This document shows positions 1-5,310 of a stretch of 7,277 bases of DNA, one piece after another. Below the pieces are notes generated by a model, which was given only the letters and a program-made list of their open reading frames with translations, was not told the DNA's origin and searched no databases. A program made the translations under genes and the position numbers. Source of the stretch: Clostridiales bacterium (GTDB lineage: Bacteria; Bacillota; Clostridia; Christensenellales; QALW01); NCBI GenBank assembly GCA_018376855.1, contig JAHAAN010000117.1, forward strand, positions 1 through 7,277. The letters are read 5' to 3'. The stretch's first letter is position 1; each line of letters begins with the position of its first letter.

Positions 1-203
1 TTTTAGACGCCCGCGCCCTCTATCCGGATGCCAGCCTTGCCGATCTTTACGATGAGATTGCGATGCCGCCGGAGCTGCGAAAAGCGCATCAAGTTAACGA
101 CCGCGCCGTGATGCAGGCTTATGGCTTCCCAATCAAAATGACGGAATCTGAATGTGTTGCAGAATTGATGAGGGTGTATCAAGAGCTCGCAAAAAAAGAG
201 TAG
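1..203 (+). CDS. C-terminal fragment of an MmeI/type IIL-like DNA methyltransferase (partial)
   Basis: This gene enters from the left and is read from base 3 to a TAG stop, so only the last 66 residues are present. The fragment starts LDARALYPDASLADLYDE and continues through MPPELRKAHQ, then NDRAVMQAYGF. This pattern (a residue run ending in SLADLYD, then MPPEL, then an AH..ND...AYGF helix) is what I know from the C-terminal end of large class I SAM-dependent DNA methyltransferases of the MmeI/type IIL kind, where the C-terminal part follows the target-recognition region. Those proteins methylate adenine at a specific site and often carry their own nuclease domain. The catalytic motifs would lie upstream and cannot be seen, so I cannot tell a stand-alone methyltransferase from a combined restriction-modification enzyme. 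The stop codon lies within the terminator hairpin. The family call rests on a short but distinctive segment. Confidence 0.72.
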   Translation, partial: LDARALYPDASLADLYDEIAMPPELRKAHQVNDRAVMQAYGFPIKMTESECVAELMRVYQELAKKE

Positions 204-219
204 GCAGCCTACTCTTTTT
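193..219. terminator. Bidirectional intrinsic terminator between convergent genes
   Basis: A perfect 12-bp stem (193-204 pairing with 208-219) closes a three-base CAG loop. The core is GAGTAGG/CCTACTC, extended by five A-T pairs. For plus-strand transcripts the stem is followed by a T-rich run (215-219, then more T-rich sequence to 231). For minus-strand transcripts it is followed by the complement of the seven A residues at 191-197. It therefore has the right form to end both the DNA methyltransferase gene on the plus strand and the dnaX-to-FtsJ operon on the minus strand, which stops at 223. The stem includes the TAG stop of the plus-strand gene, so the terminator is partly coding. Confidence 0.85.
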
Positions 220-222
220 ATT

Positions 223-1248
223 TTACTTTTTTAAAATCACGGTAACTTCGCTGCGATTGTGGAACAGCTGGCGAACGCCGACGACGGTAAAGTAGTCCTG
301 CAAACGGGAGAGCGCCCGAAGCATTTGGCGGCGGGGCTGATCCCCAAAGAGCTTGAGCGTGAGCACAACGGTTCCGTTGTTTTTTAAAAACGGGTAAAAG
401 CGAGCGATCAGCTCGGCGGACTCCTCCGGCTCCATGCGCATATCGTTGAGAATATAATCGAAGCTTTGGGTGTTCTCATTCAAAAATTCCTGTGTTGTCA
501 TGCGGAAATGCTGAACCTTTTGACGAATGCTTTCGTCAAGCTCAGCGGGATCTACGGCGGTTACGCGGGCCCCGTGCTTCAGGCATATGCGGCTCCAGCC
601 GCCGGGCGCTGCGCCGAGATCCAGTACTTCGGAATTTTTCTCAACCGTAAAGGAGAATACCTCCATAGCCTCCAACAGCTTGAATTCCGCGCGCGAGAGC
701 TGCCCTTCTTCGCGCGCAAAGCGCATCCGCCCGCCTGCCCATGCGGAAAGATTCCGGCTTGTTTCGCTGAGACCCATGTAGGCGACATTTCCTGCGACGG
801 TGATGCTGATTACCTGCTGCGGTTCTTTAACATTCAGCACAGCGCCGTGGGTGATAAAAAGCTCGCTTACGCTGCGGTTAATATCATAAGGTTTAAGAAA
901 ACTGTGCGCGTCCAGCACGCGGCATTGCACTGAAAATGTATTTTTAGTTGAAAACGTATTTTCGGCATTAGGCAGGAAAGCCGCCGCATTTTCCGTAATG
1001 GCTTGCAGCGGGGCGTCTCCCAAGGGGATACAAAAGTCAGCCGGGTGAATGTGGCGGATAAACACGGGACGCTGCTTCAGAAAAAGCGCGGAGAGCTTTT
1101 CAAAGGAAAGCTTTGTGCGCACAAGGTAGGTTTCTTCGTCGAGCGGCGTAAATTCGCCGGCCTGTCCGTCGGCCGTGAGCAGCTCGCTGCGGGCATACTG
1201 CGTCATTGCACTTTGGCAGGATAGGATGATGGAGTTTGTTGGTTTCAT
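223..1248 (-). CDS. FtsJ/RlmM-like 2'-O-ribose RNA methyltransferase with its own internal start
   Basis: Starting at ATG 1248 this is 341 residues, close to the size of RlmM (about 366), which methylates the 2'-OH of a cytidine in 23S rRNA. The N-terminal half (about 1-150) probably serves RNA binding, as the THUMP-like part of RlmM does; this is inference. The C-terminal half is a clear Rossmann methyltransferase: the SAM-binding motif DLGAAPGGWS is at 210-219. The K-D-K-E catalytic set of FtsJ/RrmJ enzymes can be placed at K190 (in SRAEFKLLEAME), D269 (NDM), K299 (LKLF) and E334 (RSEVTV). The expected substrate is therefore rRNA in the cytoplasm; the exact nucleotide is unknown. AAAGGAG (1256-1262) sits seven bases before the ATG, which argues for independent initiation even though the upstream acyltransferase frame runs into it without a stop. 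It is the last gene of the operon and ends four bases before the terminator stem. Confidence 0.82.
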   Translation of the reverse strand: MKPTNSIILSCQSAMTQYARSELLTADGQAGEFTPLDEETYLVRTKLSFEKLSALFLKQRPVFIRHIHPADFCIPLGDAPLQAITENAAAFLPNAENTFSTKNTFSVQCRVLDAHSFLKPYDINRSVSELFITHGAVLNVKEPQQVISITVAGNVAYMGLSETSRNLSAWAGGRMRFAREEGQLSRAEFKLLEAMEVFSFTVEKNSEVLDLGAAPGGWSRICLKHGARVTAVDPAELDESIRQKVQHFRMTTQEFLNENTQSFDYILNDMRMEPEESAELIARFYPFLKNNGTVVLTLKLFGDQPRRQMLRALSRLQDYFTVVGVRQLFHNRSEVTVILKK

Positions 1249-2520
1249 AGATGTTCTCCTTTGTTTTTTAAAGCGTCGGTGCTTGCCGATCGTAATGGTG
1301 CGTGTTTTTCGGTCGCAGTAGACGGGGTAGAAGGACAGCGCCTTGCCGCACGCCTTATAATAGCTTTTGCCGATATGTGCAAAGCCGCTGAAAAAGGTGC
1401 CGACGCCTTCGCCTGCGTATTTGCCCTCGTCCTTTGCCGGGTTTTCAGGGAAAATAAGCAGATTATCCATTTCAGCCAGTGCCTGCGTGCTGCGCATTAG
1501 CGTTTCGAGCACGGATTTTTTGCTCTGTTCATAAACGGGAATGGGATTCAGGCTTAACAGCACTGCTGAAACCATGGGCGCAAAAAAGTTTGCGAGCGGG
1601 CGGCGCAGAAAGCGCGGAAGCCACTTTAAATTCTTGAATGTTCCGTTGTACATGTGTTCGGCGCAAAGCGCGGGATCAAGCATTTTGTGCTGAGACCAGC
1701 TTCGCCACGAAAGGGGAAACCAAAGCGTCATAGCTACGGGGCCGAACACTTCGCAATGATTGCTTACAAAGACGTTGGCAAACTCGTTTTGAATGTTCTT
1801 CTTGCCGCGCACGCGCATAGGGTAAAAAGGCCGGATCAAAAAAGCGAGCACGCGCGCGGAAACCCGTTCTGTGTGGGGGTCGATTAAACGCGCTTTCAGC
1901 GCGGCGCGGAGCATTTCATTCTCCGTGTCCTCCAGTGCAAGAAGCTTTTTGTGCGTGAAGGGAGTGAGAGGCTGAAGAACCGCTAAATAAAAGGCTGTCA
2001 GGCAGCAATAGATAAACAGGCAGCCGATCAGGAGAGAAAGCGCGCCGAAGCGCTGCCTGCTTTGCGCCAAAATATAGAACGCTGCGGTGGCAAGACTGGG
2101 AATCAGATATAAGGAGAATTTCCACAGACTGCGATGCAGATTCCGGAAAATTCGGCGCAGATTCGCCAGCATTTTGGAGAGCAGCACAAAATAGGCTGTA
2201 AGCATTCCGCTGCCGGCGCCGATCAGCCCATAGCAGACGGAAAGAAGCATATGGGACGGGTGAAAAAGCCAAATCGCAAGCAGCGGCACAAGCAGCAAAG
2301 CAATGCCGAGCATGCAAAGGACGCCCGAGAGATGGCGCATATGCACCGAAATAAAGTAAAAGGCCACGGCAGTAACGCCTGCTGCGGCAAAATGAGCTAA
2401 AAATCCGGGCTGGAAAAACAGCATGGCAAATGCCAGCAGCGAAGCGGTTGCGGTGTACCAAAAGGTTTTGGCATAAAGCTGTTCTGCAAATGATTCGTTT
2501 CTGAGCGCTTTTTTAAACAA
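223..2520 (-). CDS. Membrane-bound PlsC-like acyltransferase, reading frame continuous into an FtsJ-type methyltransferase
   Basis: The frame is open for 765 codons from the chosen start. I choose the TTG at 2520 because GGAGGGG (2526-2532) lies five bases upstream and recR ends just before it. An ATG at 2598 would add 26 residues but overlap recR by 50 bases. Residues 1-182 contain about six hydrophobic helices (roughly 22-40, 45-61, 65-86, 92-114, 133-153, 159-182). Residues about 235-415 look like a glycerolipid acyltransferase of the PlsC superfamily: VSNH at 252-255 and FPEN at 357-360 match the two signature blocks, followed by GFAHIGKSYYK and FYPVY. The probable role is transfer of an acyl chain to a lysophospholipid or related lipid at the membrane; the substrate is unknown. 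The usual H-x4-D motif reads H-x4-G here (H255, G260). From residue 425 the frame continues into the FtsJ-like protein with no stop. The acyltransferase domain call is moderately sure; whether one fused protein or two proteins are made is open. Confidence 0.6.
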   Translation of the reverse strand: MFKKALRNESFAEQLYAKTFWYTATASLLAFAMLFFQPGFLAHFAAAGVTAVAFYFISVHMRHLSGVLCMLGIALLLVPLLAIWLFHPSHMLLSVCYGLIGAGSGMLTAYFVLLSKMLANLRRIFRNLHRSLWKFSLYLIPSLATAAFYILAQSRQRFGALSLLIGCLFIYCCLTAFYLAVLQPLTPFTHKKLLALEDTENEMLRAALKARLIDPHTERVSARVLAFLIRPFYPMRVRGKKNIQNEFANVFVSNHCEVFGPVAMTLWFPLSWRSWSQHKMLDPALCAEHMYNGTFKNLKWLPRFLRRPLANFFAPMVSAVLLSLNPIPVYEQSKKSVLETLMRSTQALAEMDNLLIFPENPAKDEGKYAGEGVGTFFSGFAHIGKSYYKACGKALSFYPVYCDRKTRTITIGKHRRFKKQRRTSMKPTNSIILSCQSAMTQYARSELLTADGQAGEFTPLDEETYLVRTKLSFEKLSALFLKQRPVFIRHIHPADFCIPLGDAPLQAITENAAAFLPNAENTFSTKNTFSVQCRVLDAHSFLKPYDINRSVSELFITHGAVLNVKEPQQVISITVAGNVAYMGLSETSRNLSAWAGGRMRFAREEGQLSRAEFKLLEAMEVFSFTVEKNSEVLDLGAAPGGWSRICLKHGARVTAVDPAELDESIRQKVQHFRMTTQEFLNENTQSFDYILNDMRMEPEESAELIARFYPFLKNNGTVVLTLKLFGDQPRRQMLRALSRLQDYFTVVGVRQLFHNRSEVTVILKK
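1256..1262 (-). promoter_or_regulatory. Shine-Dalgarno for the FtsJ-like gene, inside the upstream open frame
   Basis: AAAGGAG on the minus strand, seven bases ahead of the ATG at 1248. It lies within codons of the acyltransferase frame (read there as Gln-Arg-Arg). The position and strength are typical of a true gene start, so this site is the main reason to treat the methyltransferase as a separate gene. Confidence 0.75.
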
Positions 2521-2525
2521 GAAAG

Positions 2526-2532
2526 CCCCTCC
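2526..2532 (-). promoter_or_regulatory. Shine-Dalgarno supporting a TTG start for the acyltransferase
   Basis: GGAGGGG on the minus strand, five bases ahead of the TTG at 2520. It lies in the 28-base gap after the recR stop (2549-2551). No comparable site precedes the ATG at 2598, which lies within recR. This decides the start in favour of TTG. Confidence 0.6.
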
Positions 2533-2548
2533 GTCCGTGGCATGTGCT

Positions 2549-3148
2549 TTACATTTCGCGCCGCCCTTCCATTGCGCGTGCGAGCGTTGCCTCGTCAATA
2601 TATTCTAAATCGCCGCCGATGGGAATACCGTGCGCGATGCGTGTAACGCGCACGCCGAGCGGCTTAATCAGGCGGCTGAGATAAACTGCGGTTGCGTCTC
2701 CCTCAACATCGGGATTGGTGGCGATGATTACTTCGTGAATGCGGCCCTGCGCGATGCGCTCAAGCAGCGGCTTGATGCGCAGCTCATCCGGGCCGATCCC
2801 GTTCATGGGGGAGATGGTGCCGTGCAGCACATGATAGGTTCCGCGGTAATCGCGCATGCGCTCCATTGCCATAACATCGCGCGGGTCCTTCACCACGCAG
2901 ACCACGCTTTCATCGCGCTTGGGGTCGGCGCAGATCGTGCACAGCTCGCCTTCGCAAAAGTTTCCGCAGCAGGCGCAGTATTTGACTTTTTCTTTTACGT
3001 CCAGCAACGCCTGCGCAAGTTCGCGCACCTGCTCGCCGGGCATGTCGATTACATGATAGGCTAAGCGCAGCGCCGTTTTGCCGCCTACGCCCGGCAGCTT
3101 GGAAAGCGCGTTTACGGCGCGCGCGAGGGATTCAAGATAGATGTTCAT
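2549..3148 (-). CDS. recR: Recombination mediator RecR
   Basis: At 199 residues this has the usual full length for RecR, which works with RecO (and RecF) to load RecA on single-stranded DNA at gaps and stalled forks. Domains appear in the standard order. A helix-hairpin-helix lies at about 15-30 (LSKLPGVGGKTALRLA). A C4 zinc finger uses C58, C61, C70 and C73. A Toprim domain starts with VVCVVKDPRDVMAME at about 82-96 and contains ATNPDVEGDATA at 143-154. The C-terminal part contains the conserved GIPIGGDLEYID at 174-185. The ATG lies three bases after the ybaB stop; its likely ribosome site GGAGGT (3161-3166 on the minus strand) lies inside the ybaB end and is rather far at 12 bases, suggesting translational coupling. 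It follows dnaX and ybaB, the classic Bacillota arrangement. Confidence 0.97.
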   Translation of the reverse strand: MNIYLESLARAVNALSKLPGVGGKTALRLAYHVIDMPGEQVRELAQALLDVKEKVKYCACCGNFCEGELCTICADPKRDESVVCVVKDPRDVMAMERMRDYRGTYHVLHGTISPMNGIGPDELRIKPLLERIAQGRIHEVIIATNPDVEGDATAVYLSRLIKPLGVRVTRIAHGIPIGGDLEYIDEATLARAMEGRREM

Positions 3149-3151
3149 GCT

Positions 3152-3490
3152 TTAGAAACGACCTCCGAGTCCGCCGGTGATGCTGCCCATTTTTGCGTTA
3201 TAGGCTTCCTCCGCCTTGGCGAGCGCTTCCTTCACGGCGGCAAGCACGGTGTCCTCTAACATTTCGGTATCCTCCGGATCTACGATCGCCGGATCGATTT
3301 TAAGGGAAACGATCTCTTTCGTGCCCGTTACCGTGCAGACGACCATTCCGCCGCCGGCGCTGGCCTGCAATTCTGTTTCGGCCAGCTCCTTTTGCGCGTT
3401 TTCCATGTCCTGCTGCATTTTCTGAGCCTGACGCACAAGCTGCTGCATGTTTGCGCCGCCTCCGAAGCCTCCGAATCCACCTTTTGCCAT
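3152..3490 (-). CDS. ybaB: YbaB/EbfC family nucleoid-associated protein
   Basis: This is a 112-residue protein of the YbaB/EbfC family, small dimeric proteins that bind DNA and are nearly always encoded between dnaX and recR. The N-terminus is Gly/Phe rich (MAKGGFGGFGGG) and is followed by MQQLVRQAQKMQQDMENAQKEL-type helix sequence at about 15-36, rich in Gln and Met as is usual for the family. Next come the strand region with SAGGGMVVCTVTG and the motif SLKIDPAIVDPEDTEMLED at about 64-82, then a C-terminal helix and a glycine-rich tail. The ATG at 3490 is chosen because AGGAGG (minus strand, 3499-3504) stands eight bases upstream. A GTG at 3514 would add eight residues but would place the Shine-Dalgarno inside the gene. 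The start lies one base after the dnaX stop, so translation is probably coupled. Confidence 0.95.
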   Translation of the reverse strand: MAKGGFGGFGGGANMQQLVRQAQKMQQDMENAQKELAETELQASAGGGMVVCTVTGTKEIVSLKIDPAIVDPEDTEMLEDTVLAAVKEALAKAEEAYNAKMGSITGGLGGRF

Positions 3491-3491
3491 A

Positions 3492-5108
3492 TTACATTCC
3501 TCCTGTTGTTTCACTGTTTGTAAAATTTATATTTTCTTCGCCGAACAGCTCGATCGCGGTGCGGCGAAAAGAATCGCTTTCATTTGCGGCAGGGGCTGAA
3601 GGCGGAGTCTGCTCCGCGCAGCGCACGGCCAGCTTTTCCCCGCATAGCCCCTCAAGCTCCGTTTCTAACAGCGCTGCTTTCGCATTGATAAAAGCCTGCT
3701 TGGCGCTGTTTTCCGGGGCGAAGAAGATCACAAATGCGTTTTCCTGCCGTTCGGCGCCTAAAGCGTTCTTCAGCACCATGTAGGTGGGCATACTGCTTTT
3801 GCGCACGCGGGCGAGCAGCGCCTCAAACAGCTCGCTTTCCCCAGGCGGGGCAGCGGGCTTCGCGACAGGCTTGGGTTTATCTGCCTGCGGCTTTGCGGCG
3901 GGCTCCGTTTTCTTTTCGTTTTGCGGCAACGCCGCGCCTGAAGCGACGGCGGCGGAAAGCCTGCGAACCTGCTCCTCCAACTGGGCGATTTGGCGGCGAA
4001 ACGCGTTGTCGTCGCCGTGCGTCTGCGGCATGCAGATGCGGGCCAGCACGGTCTCAAGCACGATGCGCGGGCGCGTGTGAAGCTTCAGTTCAGCCTCGGC
4101 ATTGGCAAGCAGCTCGATGGCAGAAAGCAAAATGTCCGTATCAAAGCCGGAAGCCTGCTTAGCAAGGCGGGCGCGCATGTCCTGTGTGTAGGATTGCAGG
4201 GAAATGCTTTCGGGAGAGAGCTTCGCTAACAGCAAATCGCTCAGATGCGCGGAAAGATCCCGCATAAACACCCCGACGTCGCGCCCCTGCGCGACCAGCT
4301 CGGCGGCTTTTTGCAGCAAGGCTCCGGCATCTGCCGCTTGAATCAGATCGCTGCAGGCAAAGAGGAACTCCCGATCCACCGTTCCCAGAATGCGCACGAC
4401 GTCTTCATAGGTTACGCGGTCGCCGCAGTAGGAAAGGCACATGTCCGCAAGGGAAAGCGCGTCGCGCATACCGCCTTCGGCGCTGCGTGCGATCAACTCG
4501 GTGGCTGCCGGTTCAAATTCGGCGCCCACCTGAGAGAGAATATCGGCAAGATGATTGGAGATATCCTGCACGGAGATATTTTCAAAGTTGAAGCGCTGGC
4601 AGCGGGAAAGGATCGTGGCCGGAAGCTTCTGCACATCCGTTGTGGCCAAAATAAACACGGCGTGCGCCGGCGGTTCCTCCAGCGTCTTGAGCAGCGCGTT
4701 AAACGCGCCTATGGAAAGCATATGCACTTCGTCGATGATATACACTTTATATCTGCCGGCGCGGGGCGGAAAAGCGATTTTATCCCGCAGCTCACGGATC
4801 TCGTCCACGCCGTTGTTGCTGGCGGCGTCCATTTCAAGAATGTCCAGTCCGTCGTCCGCGCTCAACGCGCGGCAGACTGCGCATTCGCCGCAGGCATCCC
4901 CGTCGACGGGCGAGAGACAGTTGATGGAACGGGCGAAAATTTTTGCTACGGAGGTTTTTCCCGTTCCGCGCGGGCCGGTAAAAAGGTAGGCGTGCGCAAT
5001 ACGACCCTGAGCGATCTGTGCTTTGAGTGTGCGAACGATGATTTCCTGCCCGACCATATCCCGAAAGAAGACGGGGCGAAATTTTCTGTAGAGCGCTTTA
5101 TATGCCAT
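3492..5108 (-). CDS. dnaX: DNA polymerase III subunit gamma/tau
   Basis: This 538-residue protein is the ATPase core of the clamp loader that places the sliding clamp on DNA at the replication fork. The N-terminus YKALYRKFRP is the standard DnaX opening. Walker A is GPRGTGKT (45-52), a zinc site uses C64, C73, C76 and C79, and Walker B is IIDEVHML (124-131). LATTD at 154-158 precedes the SRC arginine-finger motif at 168-170, and sensor 2 is EGGMRDALSLAD (211-222). Residues about 395-422 form a Lys/Pro/Ala-rich linker leading to a C-terminal tau-like domain (about 425-538). ATG 5108 is preferred: AAAGGA lies about ten bases upstream and the protein then begins at the conserved MAYKALYRKFRP. 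Two in-frame ATGs further upstream (5147, 5168) lack ribosome sites. I see no A-rich slippery heptamer in the linker, so there is no sign of a programmed short gamma form. Confidence 0.97.
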   Translation of the reverse strand: MAYKALYRKFRPVFFRDMVGQEIIVRTLKAQIAQGRIAHAYLFTGPRGTGKTSVAKIFARSINCLSPVDGDACGECAVCRALSADDGLDILEMDAASNNGVDEIRELRDKIAFPPRAGRYKVYIIDEVHMLSIGAFNALLKTLEEPPAHAVFILATTDVQKLPATILSRCQRFNFENISVQDISNHLADILSQVGAEFEPAATELIARSAEGGMRDALSLADMCLSYCGDRVTYEDVVRILGTVDREFLFACSDLIQAADAGALLQKAAELVAQGRDVGVFMRDLSAHLSDLLLAKLSPESISLQSYTQDMRARLAKQASGFDTDILLSAIELLANAEAELKLHTRPRIVLETVLARICMPQTHGDDNAFRRQIAQLEEQVRRLSAAVASGAALPQNEKKTEPAAKPQADKPKPVAKPAAPPGESELFEALLARVRKSSMPTYMVLKNALGAERQENAFVIFFAPENSAKQAFINAKAALLETELEGLCGEKLAVRCAEQTPPSAPAANESDSFRRTAIELFGEENINFTNSETTGGM

Positions 5109-5185
5109 CGGCGCGAAGTCCTTTCCGGTTGATTTTCCGTCGGCCATGCTGTGAAGCGGCTGACCCATTTGCGATAGATATTTAT

Positions 5186-5214
5186 ATTATAATCCAAAAT
5201 CGGATTTTATTCAA
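5186..5214 (-). promoter_or_regulatory. Sigma-A-type promoter for the dnaX operon
   Basis: On the minus strand, TTGAAT (5209-5214) and a perfect TATAAT (5186-5191) are separated by exactly 17 bases. Transcription would begin near 5179, leaving a leader of about 70 bases before the dnaX ATG at 5108. The spacer contains a short inverted repeat: AAAATC and GATTTT around a single G, 5196-5208. This could be an operator or merely reflect A+T richness. No other promoter as good was noticed downstream within the operon, so this one may serve all five genes. Confidence 0.75.
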
Positions 5215-5243
5215 CCGCAAAATGGGAGGAAACGGCTTGGGAA

Positions 5244-5272
5244 TTGCAAAATCGGGGAAAGCGTTGTATAAT
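5244..5272 (+). promoter_or_regulatory. Sigma-A-type promoter for the RelA/SpoT-like gene
   Basis: TTGCAA (5244-5249), a 17-base spacer and a perfect TATAAT (5267-5272). The start of transcription would fall near 5279, about 30 bases before the gene's ATG. It is divergent from the dnaX promoter; the two -35 elements are about 30 bases apart, so a regulator or supercoiling could act on both. Confidence 0.75.
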
Positions 5273-5310
5273 ATATAAAATTATGCTTTTTTAGATCGGC
5301 GGGGATGAAT

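Noticed and set aside
1916..2461. Minus-strand open frame (181 codons) in another frame of the acyltransferase gene
   Set aside because: It overlaps the acyltransferase membrane region in a different frame, is rich in Cys, Arg and Ser without pattern, and has no supported start.
2521..2598. ATG start at 2598 for the acyltransferase
   Set aside because: It would overlap recR by 50 bases and add a 26-residue polar leader; the TTG at 2520 has GGAGGGG at a proper distance right after recR.
3880..3920. Possible programmed frameshift in the dnaX linker to give a short gamma form
   Set aside because: The linker codons contain short A-runs, but no A-AAA-AAG-like slippery heptamer in the right frame, and no strong hairpin was evident after them.
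4245..5132. Long plus-strand open frame (295 codons) opposite dnaX
   Set aside because: It lies entirely antisense to a clearly conserved gene, its translation shows no recognisable motif, and it has no convincing ribosome site; it results from the high-GC codon pattern of dnaX.
5109..5310. Possible small RNA, such as the signal recognition particle RNA sometimes found near dnaX
   Set aside because: The region is A+T rich and occupied by two divergent promoters and short leaders; no long hairpin or SRP RNA core motif is visible.
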